Shown here: in pieces, positions 1 to 10,568 of the stretch
How positions within the stretch are numbered: position 1 is the first letter of the stretch
How the letters are laid out: every line of letters begins with the position of its first letter
From: Nematostella vectensis
Lineage: Eukaryota > Cnidaria > Anthozoa > Actiniaria > Edwardsiidae
Assembly: GCF_932526225.1 (NCBI RefSeq)
Contig: NC_064038.1
Location: forward strand, 15,491,575-15,555,574
Direction: 5' to 3'
Length of the DNA stretch: 64,000 nt
The notes under the pieces: generated by a model
Told to the model about the DNA's origin: nothing
The model's input: the letters and a program-made list of their open reading frames with translations, nothing else
Databases searched by the model: none
Made by a program: the position numbers and the translations under genes

Positions 1-15
1 CAGACTTGTGAATAG

Positions 16-998
16 TTATGACCAGGCCAATTTAAAAGGTAATTGCTGCCTTTCATAAAGACCATCTTCTAAGTGAGCAGATACAGTTATAGAGCATATA
101 GGAACACATGATGGAGTTGTATTGCTAATTGATGATCCCTCATAGTGATCAAATTGCACTATGCCTGCAATGGGGAAATCAGGTGGCTGATGGCCTGTTT
201 CGTAGATAATATCAACAACAGTTCCTGTGGCCCCATTACAAAGACCAACAATAGGCAACAAATTTATGGTAAGCATGACTTTAGCACCTTTTGATAGAGA
301 AATTAATGTCTCTAAACCCGACATCTCATCAGAGCTGACCTTCTTGGCTAAAGCAGAAGAATGACATGCATTAATGACGGCAATTGGCTGATGCAATGTT
401 TCAATGTTTCATTATATTTTATAACATCTTCATTGTTGTAGAATAGCCTGATTGCATCATCAAACTCTTATATATTACATACGGCTGATGGTTGGCGTGT
501 TAACAATACATTCCAGTCTTCCATGGTGGATTCACTTTTTCGCAGTCTTAACAGTAATTGTTTAAATTGCATTTGACTTGGATCAGTACTCTGAACACGT
601 TTATTGTCCGTTAGCTTTATTACAGTATCAAATATTTTGTATGCAAAGTAACCTTGTTCTCCAGTGCTAGTACTGGGTTGATTATGATAAAGGGGTTTGT
701 CCTCTACAGGCGGCAGCTGACCTAGATCACCTGTTAATATCATAGAAATGCCTCCAAATGGCTGATCAAGATGGCCTGTCGCTTGTTTGCAGCATCTGTC
801 TACCCAACCAAGTGCAACTTGACCTAACATTGAATACTTATCAATAACAATGTATCTTACTTCTTTAAGGTTATCCATTGCACACTCTTCTTGGTGTTTA
901 ATTACAGAATTACAGAAGCTTATCAAACCAATCTGGTACATTTGCATGGACATATGGTGCATTGAGAAATTCGTGCCATTTTTTAATAAAATTTTCAT
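16..998 (-). pseudogene. Helitron PIF1-like helicase fragments
   Basis: Two frames carry superfamily 1 (PIF1) helicase motifs. The one at 468-998 has a Walker B-like stretch VIDKYSML, where the usual acidic pair DE is DK, and motif III GDLGQLPPV. The one at 16-396 has the C-terminal motif region with GAKVMLTINL and GLCNGATGTV, then PFKLAW just before the edge, where the family normally continues into the TIHKSQ-type motif VI. Between them (397-467) the frame is lost. In a working Helitron this domain unwinds DNA during rolling-circle transposition. The Walker B change and the frame breaks indicate a dead copy. The Walker A segment should lie between 1000 and 1160 but I could not place it. Confidence 0.78.
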
Positions 999-1156
999 CC
1001 GATGGTTACTGTCCCATGCATTTGTCTGGCTAGTGTTCCAAGGCTTATACCTTATTAACTGGTATTTACAGAACAGTGGAAAGTTTGGTCCATTGGGGTT
1101 AGAGGAGTAAGTTGGAAATATTATTGGTATTATATTGTCAGACTGTTTAGTCTTTA

Positions 1157-1417
1157 CTATTTTATACTTTGTTGTAAATTAAGGTTAGTTACTTCTTGTG
1201 AGTTGTCATAATTGTCACGATTAGCATAAACATCAAGCAGTGAGTTCTCTGAGCAAATTTGGTTTTCTTCTATACATGGCTTGTTCTTTACTCTGCGGGA
1301 TCCATTCAAACTGATAGGTTTAATAATAAATGAGGAACTATGCTTTTTCAAAGACAGCAGATGGTGCATTACTTCTTGTGCAGCATAATCTCTTTCACCT
1401 AGTGTTTTCATTATCAC
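1157..1417 (-). pseudogene. Helitron RepHel middle fragment
   Basis: An 86-codon open stretch with the phrases GERDYAAQEVMHHLL and ISLNGSRRV, which belong to the region just before the helicase domain in animal Helitron proteins. It lies between the Rep part (above 1780) and the helicase part (below 1000) on the same strand, so the order is conserved. Downstream and upstream frames are closed by stops. No independent function is expected. The family assignment rests on recognised phrases and on context. Confidence 0.6.
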
Positions 1418-1780
1418 TTTTGTAATTGCTCTATGAGGATGCTACTACTCAATACATTATTTTACAGTGGAATAAGGCAGTTTTTAACAGTGGTGACCGT
1501 GGTTCACCTTTAGCAGCATACTTAGTTAGATATTCTACACAAGCATAATGATCAATGACAACTTGAATATCACAATTTGCTGGTTGCTATGCAGACGGCA
1601 GTCATTTCTTTCAGTCACAATCTTTGCTCTGTATTGAATCTCTTTAGACTTGCTACGAATTTCCTCAAATATTAATTTAGTGCTGGGACATATTTCAATA
1701 GGGAAATTGAATCTGTATTTTAATTCTTGCTCATTATTCCTCTTTTTCAGACAATAGCTTGTACTGCAGCGTGTGTGACG

Positions 1781-2809
1781 TTAGACCATGTTCAGTAGAT
1801 CACAATAGTCTGATTCAATGTCCAAATCAGGAATGTCTCTGTATTTACTTTGACAAGGATGGATATCTGGTCTGACCCACATATTTTCATCTGGAGGATT
1901 AGGATTGACAGTGGATAATAGCCAATCTACATATTTACATGCTTCCTGAGAGGCTTCATCACCGGCAGCTATTTCTTTGTCAAACTGTAAAGATTCTGTC
2001 AACTAAGGATTTTGCCTCTTTGAATTCTTTAGCTAAAAAACCTTTAAGCGCAATTTTAGTCAGCTCACATAACCCTGGATCATTTTTAAGCTTAGCTGTG
2101 TCATGACAGTTAATACTACCTCTGCCTTGGTATTCAAACCTGTACAAGTGCCACTTTGCATCTAGAGTTTTATAAAGCCAGTGTTTTATAAAGCTTTCTA
2201 ACCTTAGTGTCAAAAACCAATCATCAATATGTGGGTTATCTATAATATTTAATCGTCTTTCTGCACTAGTCATACCACCAAACAATGCATTTAATTCTGG
2301 CCAATGCATACCAGCAGAGGAAAATGTAAAAAAGAACGTTGGCGTATCAACTGCAGTCACAATGGCTTTCAAATCTTCTCTAACCTAATGCCAATAGGAG
2401 ACACTTTAGACATTAACTCTGCAGACGTATTATTTGTAGCCATCTCCTGCAACGCCAGGATTTTGTTTTAAAAATATACCACTTTGTTATCAAAAGCCCC
2501 GTATGAAAATCTAGGATGGATGGCAAAACGATACTTCCATTTACCATCAACATTTTCTCAAACTTTTATCAAATGCTTGATTCCTTCATGAAGACTAACA
2601 TTCCTGACAAGTGAAGGGTTGGTAGGGTCTCCCTTCCCATCAGGGAATAATGTAGGAAATGCCATGGTTGCAAGGAATGGAGTTTTATATTCGTTACATG
2701 GTTCCTCACCATGGGCTGGCCAATTCAGAGGTCTTTCTGCAGAGAGTTGACTTTTAATAGCATCTATTTCTTGTTGCTGTTCCTGTCCAATAGGTAACAA
2801 ACTACTCAT
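1781..2809 (-). pseudogene. Helitron Rep (HUH nuclease) fragments
   Basis: Three frames (2558-2809, 1980-2372, 1781-2002) cover the N-terminal part and Rep region. The first contains [16 protein letters not shown], typical of the segment before the Helitron-like N domain. The second contains [11 protein letters not shown] and then [15 protein letters not shown] near 2090-2126. Active proteins have a His-x-His (HUH) pair at this place that binds the metal of the nickase; here the first His is Asn (N-C-H). This is a likely loss of catalysis. The Tyr pair that attacks DNA should follow at about 1800-1950, where the frame breaks. The copy is inactive by both point change and frameshift. Confidence 0.7.
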
Positions 2810-3349
2810 ATCTGTTTATTCATTGTAAACAATATCATCGTCTGAGATTTCAGTTGGAGGGCCTTGGTCTGGTATATTCATTCGTTGAAAATCTACATTA
2901 TCTAAGTTAATTGTAGCGAAGCCAGCGCGGCCGTAGCCCTATAGGTATAGAAATGGTCTATAACTAGGCGACTCAGTTTTTGTAGTCAATGACGTCATTG
3001 TCACAAGCTGCCAGCCATCCAGCCAGCCAGCCGCGATCTGCCTTGGCACAGGCCTCCAGAGCGCGCAAAACAATATGGCGGATGAGTATTACTGCCCCTC
3101 GCAAAATACAAATGTGGCCGGCTGAAAGCATCACTACAGTGATTGCACCTGCTTACTTAAAAACAAGAATACAAGCACACATCGAAGGTTTTTTGTTTAC
3201 GATTTATTTAGGTTGTGGAAAATCTGTAAATCAAACGACACAAATGACAAGTGAAGGCGCGCGTTTGCGCGTAACATCATGCTGAGGAGAACACAAGTTC
3301 GCTCTAGCCTCGTCCCTATGCCTCTCGGCGGGTCTGTCACGCTCTGCAT
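2810..3349. other. Spacer between Helitron and DIRS; no gene seen
   Basis: This stretch probably includes the upstream end of the Helitron (2810-2990) and then unassigned sequence. It is locally GC-richer around 3000-3120, with repeated CAGCCAGCCAGC. The open frames here have no recognised domain and low-complexity composition. Confidence 0.4.
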
Positions 3350-3510
3350 GCAGTGTATGCTGTATAAGGTTGTGTAGGCTGTATAAGGTTGTGTATGCTG
3401 TATAAGGTTGTGTAGGCTGTATGAGGTTGTATACGCTGTATAAGGTTGTATAAACTGTATAAGGTTGTATACGCTGTACAAGGGTGTATAAGGCATATAA
3501 CGCTGTTTAA
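3350..3510. repeat. Minisatellite, about 18 bp unit (GCTGTATAAGGTTGTGTA)
   Basis: About nine tandem copies of a unit near GCTGTATAAGGTTGTGTA with small changes (GTATAC, AGGCTG variants). Open frames on the minus strand rich in Tyr and Thr are by-products of the repeat. It lies just outside the left end of the DIRS-like element. Confidence 0.85.
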
Positions 3511-3932
3511 TGTCTGTACAATAAAACAGACCATATATGAATGTCGGTATAATTATATCAATGTCCTTACAATATAATAGACCATATATGAAGTAATACC
3601 TACAGTACTGACAGAAAGTAATGCAAGCGAAAACTGACGATTCTACCTCATTATCATGCTGAGAGATCCCATGAGATAGCAAGCGCATGCGCCAGTCAGT
3701 GCGACGTACTACACCGCTCAGTGAAGACGTATTTTTGATTTACGCTACTTACAGATTAAGAAAGACGGGTTTTTAAGTTGAAAAACTCGACTAGCACGAC
3801 GACTAGAGACCTACTTTTTTCGAGAGACAATACAGAGTCTGTCGTGGAGATGCCAAATGATGACCTTTTGGAAAAAAATGGGGCCCTACAACGACGAGGC
3901 CACCACCAAAGCAAACAACCACGAGGTTTCCC

Positions 3933-4550
3933 ATGAGGAGAACCAGGGACAAAAAGTCCACTGAAACAGGGACGAAAGATCCCGCTTATGAATTGGGGAC
4001 CAAAGATCCCATTCAGCCGCTGAAAAGTGGCACGACTACGAAGTCGTCGGATGCAGCCGAAAGCTTCAAACCAAAAAAAAAATCGTTGAATGGCAAAAGC
4101 GCGCGTAACGAGTCGCTATCTTTGCTAACAAAGCCCACTAGCGGCGCATCGTGTTCAACAGAACAAAATACCGGCGAAAATATCGCAGGTGTCTTGAAAG
4201 AAGTTTTTGCAGACCTTGAAAAAAATATGAATACAGGGTTTTTATCCCTAGGCGACTTGATTAAGAATCAAAATCGGCCGGATGAGTCGTTTTCTGACAG
4301 TGAAAGTGACGACGAGCAGGATGACAACACGTCCACGGGCCCGCCAGCCGCCAAAAGACAGAAAGGCGACGACTCACAAAACTCTGCTTGCGAGGAACAA
4401 GATATTTTGAACAACCTCGGAAAGCAATACTCCACAACTGATCAGGAAAGTCCTGAAATTAATGCAAGGTTAGCCGACATTGTTAAGAATTTGCTAACCG
4501 AAAAAGTCGACGAGGACAAGCTCACTGAGCTAAGAAAGCGCTATGGCAAA
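3933..4550 (+). CDS. DIRS-like Gag (ORF1), intact N-terminal part
   Basis: Open frame starting at the ATG at 3933, about 205 codons before the apparent deletion junction near 4545. The product is hydrophilic, rich in Lys, Ser, Asp and Glu, with a basic cluster (PKKKSLNGKS), an acidic run (SDSESDDEQDDN) and a possible nuclear-localisation segment AAKRQKGDD. There is no zinc knuckle. This composition is usual for the first ORF of DIRS elements, whose product packages the RNA. The frame then runs into RT-derived sequence read in the wrong phase until a stop at 4667. Assigned mainly from its position between the left inverted repeat and the RNase H domain. Confidence 0.6.
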
Positions 4551-5200
4551 CCAACAAATTGTGAGGCGCTTACTGAAAAACCATGTTACAATCAGAGAGG
4601 TTTCAAGGGTCATTGGGCTGCTGGTATCCAGCCTACCAGGTGTCCAATATGGCCAACTTTTCTATAGGTCGATTGAAATTGATAAGAACATGGCTCTAAG
4701 AGCAAGCAAAGGTGATTTTGAGGCATACATGACCTTATCACCCAAATCTAAGACAGATTTGAAATGGTGGATACCTAATTTGCCTACTGCTTACAAAAAC
4801 ATACTGCAAAATAACCCAGAGGTTGAGATGAAAACCGATGCCTCAAAAAATGGGTGGGGGGTAGTGTATGAGGGTCAAGCGGTCCAGGGCAGGTGGACTC
4901 CCTTAGAACAGCGGAAACACATTAATGAACTGGAAATGCTAGCTGTTTACCTGGGACTTTAATCATTCATTACTGAATCGAAGGGAAAACATTTCTCTAT
5001 ACAAAGTGACAACTCTACTACAGTATGCTACATAAATGCCATGGGGGGTACTAAGTCTGTTGAGTGTAACTCCCTCTCAAAAGATATCTGGTTGTTATGC
5101 CCAGAAAATGATATTTGGTTAACTGCCTGTCATTTGCCAGGAATACTTAACCAGGAAGCAGACAAGTACTGAAGGCAGTTTAACGATAGAACAGAGTGGC
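4543..5200 (+). pseudogene. DIRS-like RT C-terminal end and RNase H, broken
   Basis: The frame 4543-4962 begins inside the connection that follows RT (PGVQYGQLFYRSIE), continues through DLKWWIPNL and then the RNase H start VEMKTDASKNGWG, and ends in RKHINELEMLAVYLGL. After a stop at 4962 the same frame continues with SIQSDNSTTVCYINAMGGT and LTACHLPGILNQEADKY, the second and third RNase H blocks, then another stop. These are the DIRS-type RNase H signatures (TDAS, INELE, SDN, HLPG..N..AD). The polymerase palm with its Y/FxDD box is absent between Gag and this point. The copy therefore cannot make an active polymerase. Confidence 0.75.
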
Positions 5201-5316
5201 ATTTACAACCAGAGATATTTTCCCAAGTCACTCAAGTACTGGGTACACCAGATGTAGACTTATTTGCATCAAGATTGAACACCCAGCTTCCTAATTGTGT
5301 CTTGGAAGCCAGACCC

Positions 5317-5479
5317 AGGGGCCTTTCACACAGATGCATTCTCCCTATGTTGGAGTAACATGTTTATTTATTTATTTCCCCCCTTTTGCCTTATAACCAG
5401 GGGCCTTTCACACAGATGCATTCTCCCTATGTTGGAGTAACATGTTTATTTATTTTCCCCCTTTTGCCTTATAACCAGG
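5317..5479 (+). repeat. Tandem duplication of about 81 bp inside the DIRS element
   Basis: The segment beginning AGGGGCCTTTCACACAGATG and ending CCTTATAACC is present twice in a row (5317-5398, 5399-5479), the second copy lacking a few bases of the ATTT run. It interrupts the region between RNase H and the recombinase. Confidence 0.85.
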
Positions 5480-5659
5480 TGTCTACAGAAGTTAGAGAAA
5501 GATCAGACGAGTGCACTCTTGATAGCACCTCTTTGACCAACTCAAGTCTGCTGGCCACAACTTCTACGATTACTGATAGCACAACCCACCATACTTCCAC
5601 AGCGACCGGGACTCTTGACCCTACCTCACAGGGGCACAACACCCATTGAAATTCAGGCA

Positions 5660-6290
5660 AGACCAGCTCAACCTAAATACAAAGAGGAATGGGATGTGCA
5701 GGTTGTGCTGGGTAATCTGTCTACACTTCATCCAGTTGACAAGCTATCATTGAAGGAATAAACTTGTTATGTTAATGTTGCTTGTGTCTGGTTAGCAAGG
5801 ACAGACCATTCACTTGTTGGATCTTAAAAACATGTATAAGTCTGAGAGGAAAATCACTTTCCTTATTCCAGATAACATTAAGCAGAGCAGACCAGGGTTC
5901 TCTAACCCCAAACTAGTTTTTGAGCAGTTTGAGCATCCAAACATTTGTGTTGTTGTTACACTGAACGAGTACATTTCTAGGACTCGACCTTATAGAACGG
6001 ACGGTCAGTCCAAATTGTTGTTAAGTTATGTAAAGCCCTATAGGGACACACTTACTAGGTGAGTTCGTCAAGTCATGAGTTTATCTGCTATTGACCCATC
6101 GATATATGCACCTCATAGTACTAGAGCAGCTTTTGTTTCTGCTGCTAAGTGTCTCTCTGCATGATATTCTAGAGACTGCAGGGTGGGCATCTGCACATTG
6201 CTTTGCCAAATACAATAATAAGCCCATAACCACAAGTACATCTGCATATGCTAGATCAGTGTTATCCGAAGTGTCAGACAAATAAGATAT
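5660..6290 (+). pseudogene. DIRS-like tyrosine recombinase remnant
   Basis: Interrupted frames follow the pattern of a DIRS tyrosine recombinase: a segment ending in the core-binding region near 5690-5810 (EEWDVQVVLGNL), then 5814-6062 with LDLKNMYKSERKITF, RTRPYRTDGQSKLLLSYV, and after a stop YAPHSTRAAFVSAA at about 6107-6148. The last phrase holds the H-x-x-R box of the catalytic site. The final catalytic Tyr would fall near 6230-6280, where frames are broken. This enzyme would insert the circular DNA copy of the element. Several stops make it inactive. Confidence 0.65.
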
Positions 6291-6390
6291 TGTCATTTTT
6301 TGCAAATAAAATATTGCTGTCTTAATCAGGCCTTATGTGTTGATTCTTTGAAATCTCATGGGATCTCTCAGCATGATAACGAGGTAGAAT

Positions 6391-6655
6391 TTGAAAATTA
6401 AACGAGACTTACCTGGAAGTTGAAGTTTGATTGTAATTCTACCGAGTTATAGAATGCTGAGAGATTACATGCCTAAGTTCCCATACCCTCCCTTATAATT
6501 CCATTATAGGCTGATAAGTACATACACATTCGGCCATGTCTTTTAAAAACTGATGGCGCATGCGCTTGCTATCTCATGTAATCTCTCAGCATTCTATAAC
6601 TCGGTAGACTTACAATCAAACTTCAACTTCCAGGTAAGTCTCGTTCAATTTTCAA
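6391..6655. repeat. Long inverted repeat, 81 bp arms, 103 bp loop
   Basis: The arm 6391-6471 (TTGAAAATTAAACGAGACTT and onward) is almost exactly the reverse complement of 6575-6655; I count about two mismatches in 81. Both arms share the GCTGAGAGAT core of the DIRS terminus. It may be the internal complementary region plus the right end of the DIRS element, or a nested terminal fragment of a second copy. Such a palindrome can fold into a strong hairpin. Confidence 0.85.
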
Positions 6656-7796
6656 AATTTCGCCGAAAATTTGGCCATTGCTCTAATCCGAAATTTCGGG
6701 TATCTTCGCCGAAAATAGTTTTTTCGGCAAATTGCGCTATCCGAAATTTCGGCGAAGTTAAGGTTTATTGTTTTCAACTTTTGTTGTAAATGAGCTATCT
6801 TTCTGTACACTGTACTTTCTCAGGACTGACACAGAGTTATCAAAGCTCTATGTTATTACGGCACATTCGAAGTGCGATCATCGAACAACACTCGGTTCAT
6901 GGGCGGTAATTCTAAACTCACGAAAGATAGACGATGCTGGGGTTAGCAAATTATGGAAACAACTTGTTCCCGTTCACTTTATTGATAAGGAAGTTGTTTG
7001 GAGTTTCGCTTGCCTAACTTCCGCTTTGCTAACTTACATGGTTCTTGTTGCCACTTCGATAAGCAATGTAAATAATAAACATGATACAGTCTCAAAACAT
7101 ATATTTTACACACAGAAAACAGTTGTATCTCAAATAAATGAATAGATTCTTTTGGTCTCTTTTCCAGACGGCAATTTAAACTAAAACTCGGTACGCAAAG
7201 ACAATGGAAATGTCACACATTTTAAGATTCAACTTGCTCGTCTAAAACTCCTCGATAACAGTCATGGTGTCTTATTCTGAAATGTTTTGCTTTTCCTTTG
7301 CCTGGTAATTCTCTTATGCAGCTCGATCATACGTCAAAGTGTGTTGTTATTATTATACGGAAATTGCCGGGAACGACCTTTGTTACATATGATTGTCATG
7401 TCACGGCGCGTCACACCATGTCGCTTCATTCTAAACGTCGAATATTCAGGTAAACAAAATCGCAATCTTGAGCAACACATTACATGTCCGAAAAAAAGAA
7501 TATATTTTACAGGATGTTTATTTTGTTACGTGTTGTGTTCAAGATTTTATTCACAGAGAGATCAGATCTACATGGGAGTAGGTAATATGATACAGTATTA
7601 TTGAGTTGTCAATCATCTAATATAGCGCTAAGAACAATCAGTAAAGTAATCACGTAACATCCCCCCTCCTCTACAGAAGGTGTCTAAAGTTCAATTCGAA
7701 TATGATTGATGATAAAAAAAACAAAATGAAAGAATAATGCTCGAATGCACTAGAACAAGTCTCTTGTTATACACAGATATACAAAGTCAGCGTCGG
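6656..7796. other. No gene recognised; CGAAATTTCGG palindromes at 6658-6765
   Basis: At 6658-6765 short palindromic words (CCGAAATTTCGG, TTTTTCGGC, TTCGCCGAAAA) recur, possibly the end of another inverted-repeat element. The remainder has open frames without recognisable domains, and codon composition is like non-coding DNA. Nothing supports a gene. Confidence 0.4.
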
Positions 7797-7985
7797 ACAT
7801 AGTGGATCAGTTCACCGTCCTGGGCCATCGTGAAGGATTTTAAAAATCGTGAAGGATTTCGAAATCGTTCACGATTTTTAAAATCCTTCACGATTTTTAA
7901 AATCCTTCACGATTTCGAAATCGTTCACGATTTTTAAAATCCTTCACGATTTCGAAATCGTTCACGATTTTTAAAATCCTTCACG
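7797..7985 (+). repeat. Ty3/gypsy integrase tail (29 bp) joined to GTGAAGGATTT minisatellite
   Basis: GGATCAGTTCACCGTCCTGG through ATCG at 7803-7831 is identical, in opposite orientation, to the end of the integrase gene of the gypsy element whose frame ends at 15361. It is followed at once by tandem copies of ATCGTGAAGGATTTTAAAA and its inverted form (ATCGTTCACGATTTTTAAAA), to about 7985, as at the other locus. A rearranged fragment of the same element family is the simplest reading. Confidence 0.8.
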
Positions 7986-10379
7986 ATTATGAAATCGTTC
8001 ACGTTTTTGTATTAGTCCGGCTTCACGACTTTCGAATTTGTGTGAAATTGTTATAGCGGATATAGCTTTCCCGTTCGCTTAGCCACCAGTGCACGGTGGA
8101 ATGCGGCAAGTGCGCCCACTCGAATGGTTTCACAAGTCATTTAGATAGAAGGAAGTAGTTTGTTAAAATACTGCTCATGGGTAATACAATGTTTGAACTA
8201 AGTCTAATACACTGTAATATTTTTGTTCTCTTTTGTTCTGGCTTGACTATTACACATTAACAATTACATTTTGTTGCACGGGATTTTGAAAACCACTCTA
8301 TCACCTTTGTTAGCTTGAACATGTATTTTTCATTCAGTTCGGAGATATAGTGACACGGCATCGAACATACGCGTTTGGGAGGGGGGGGGGGGGGGGTAAA
8401 ATTTGGATTTTTTTTAGATAATAAACAATGCAACTTATCCACTTCTCCGTATACAAATTTAGTACATAGGTTTGGCTGAAAGTGAATTATAAAGTCAGAG
8501 TCTTCATCAACATCCCCATCATCTTTGGAGGGTTAAGTATTTAGAGCAAAATTCTGTCTCTCCGATTTCTTAGCGAAATCAAATCACCAGGATCTGCTAG
8601 ATTTTTCGAAAAAGTTTGTTCTTAACTGCGCATATTTACTGCACGACAAAGTGGAACTCGTCCTCTACCGTGTCCGGACATAATTGGCATGTCCGTTCAT
8701 GAACTGTTACACCTCCCCTTCTCTATTTCGAGGTCAAGGTCGAGGTAAAAATGGTGGCGCAAAGTATGACGCCTCTCGCCCCCCCCCCCCCCCCATCCCC
8801 CACCCCCCAAGCAAAAAATTAAATAATAATAATGAAATAAAGGGCTTGTAATTTGTATAAGTTGTCTTTGTTGAAATAGCATTCCATAGTCATGTGATGT
8901 GGCGACTCAAAAATCACCGGGTTTTTCTAGCTATTTAAGTACCGTAATGACTGGTAAAGACGCCCTACTTCAGATAAGCGCCCCTCTTCGATCTCGCATA
9001 TTGAAATAAGTTCACCCTTCCCTATGAGCACTCCCCCCCCCCTCCTTTTTATCTATCTCACATTGACATCCACACACCACACGACGGTTCCTTTTTATCC
9101 GTTCATCTTCTATGTCCAATGAGCGCCTCTCTCCCTGGCCCAACTGCGTACACGAGCTAGTGATACCCAAATCCGCACAAGTACTGCCTAAGGAGGTCCG
9201 GTAGTTTAGTTGGAGAAGCTGATATGGAACACTGGACCTTACGTCAATCACTTGTGTACTACAGGAGGGACTTCTACGTTATTTGTTGCAAAAAACATTG
9301 ATATGTATAGGTAATCTAGTTATCTAAATATAGTTTTCCATACTCATATTTATATTATATTATTCTAAATCAGTGTACTTTTACCTTGAACGTCGAAGAT
9401 TATTTTTGATCGCTATTGCCTCTCTTGGATCAAGCCACTTGTTGTACCAGAGTAATTAAAACGATAAACCAAAAAGTGAAGCGGACTCTAAAAAGTTTTC
9501 GTTGACCGTCGTTGCAGACAAAACCATTTTTATGAAAAAGGTTTTAAATCAACGACGGGAAAAAACTCTCAAAATTTAATAAAATTACATTTTGAAGAAA
9601 GCAAAGCACACATTGCGGTTGTGAAAGGAAGAAAAGTAAGCAGGAGATGAACACGTATCGATTCTCGAAAAAGTTCTTCCATTATGTACAGTATGTCGTT
9701 TTTTGTTAATATACGCAATTTCTTGTAACGTTTCGTGTTGATACCACTCCAAAAGTTCTTCTTAGTTGTTAGTAAAAGTATTCTGTATCATTGTAGTATA
9801 ATCAGCCCTTTTTGTTCCCAAATTTTATTTATTCTTATATAAGTTTACTGATTGAAATTAGTTTTTTTTTCTTCTGGGTTAAATGGTAATGGTAATTAAT
9901 ATATATTTACAATAGTATAAAAGTTGTACAACCGGTTCAAAATGGCGGCCAAATCAATATTCATTATTAAATCAGAAATTAAAGCCGAATTGAGTTTGGC
10001 TCTATATCCTATCTTGTAAAATTGGTAACTTTAGCAAAAAATGCGCAATTCAAGGTAAAAACTGCACATATCCGCCGGACTAATAGTTAGGTACATTTTT
10101 TCTTTCTATCCAAATTTTCTCACGGGCGGTGTCGCGCCCGTGGAGCACCCTCGCGTAAAAGCCGGTTTGCAAAATAAATTAATTTCGGGTCCAAAGTCTT
10201 TTCTAATTAAATGTTTTTCTTTTTCAGTTTACACATTTTATAGTGGAGTTTGGGCAAGGGATTAAAAATTAGTCAAATAACTCTCCCTTTTTTCTCTCTC
10301 TAGATTCGCGCGCTACTATAAACTTACTTTCAACTGCAATTCTGCCTTCGTATACTCAAATTGAATCTCTTTATTCCTT
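7986..10379. other. Non-coding; G tract near 8380-8396 and C tract near 8779-8795
   Basis: I see no gene. A run of G (around 8380-8396) and a run of C (around 8779-8795), the latter close to CCACCCCCCAAGC, stand out. Frames spanning them code only for poly-Pro or poly-Gly. The part from 9300 to 10000 is AT-rich without repeats that I could see. Confidence 0.45.
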
Positions 10380-10568
10380 AAATACACCAAAAACTGGAAA
10401 TCGACTCTGCCAAATTTTCGTCTTTAATAAGACTTCTTCAGGGCAGCCTGAAGAAGGTGAATCGTTACAAGCTTTTTTACATCAGAATAGTGGCGCGAGA
10501 CGCAAAAACATTACAACTGACAAAAACGCGCATTTTCTAGAATAGCACGCGCTATGGATAAAAAGAAT

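Larger units (their letters stand above)
1..2809 (-). mobile_element. Decayed Helitron (rolling-circle transposon), 3' part cut by window start
   Basis: Reading the minus strand from 2809 down to 1, broken frames give, in order, the N-terminal part of a Helitron replicase, a Rep-like region and a PIF1-type helicase, which is the RepHel order of animal Helitrons. The frames are interrupted many times between about 2560 and 400, so no single product can be made. The helicase C-terminal part is still running at the left edge of the window, so the element continues outside. I could not see the 5'-TC end; sequence resembling the element stops somewhere between 2810 and 2990. The frames are AT-rich like the surroundings. 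A domesticated PIF1 gene is unlikely because the Rep part is fused and every part is damaged. Confidence 0.8.
3640..6655 (+). mobile_element. DIRS-like tyrosine-recombinase retrotransposon, internally deleted
   Basis: The left terminus (3649-3690, GATTCTACCTCATTATCATG and onward) is found inverted at 6353-6392 and again, more diverged, at 6545-6620. Between them lie, in order, a Gag-like frame, an RNase H domain and a tyrosine recombinase remnant, the gene set of DIRS elements. DIRS elements use inverted terminal repeats plus an internal complementary region and integrate without making target duplications, which fits the three related terminal copies. The catalytic RT core is missing, and stops break the RNase H and recombinase frames, so the copy is inactive. 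Ngaro or PAT groups are less likely because those have split direct repeats. Confidence 0.75.

Noticed and set aside
3197-3688. 163-codon minus-strand frame rich in Tyr and Thr
   Set aside because: Comes from the 18-bp minisatellite and the DIRS terminus; no domain.
10385-10460. Hammerhead-like words (CTGAAGA ... GAC GAAA) on the minus strand after the Penelope nuclease frame
   Set aside because: Penelope-like elements can carry hammerhead ribozymes, but here CTGAAGA lies inside a perfect CTTCTTCAG/CTGAAGAAG hairpin, an extra base separates it from the would-be stem II, and no stem I/III pair with a cleavage triplet was found.
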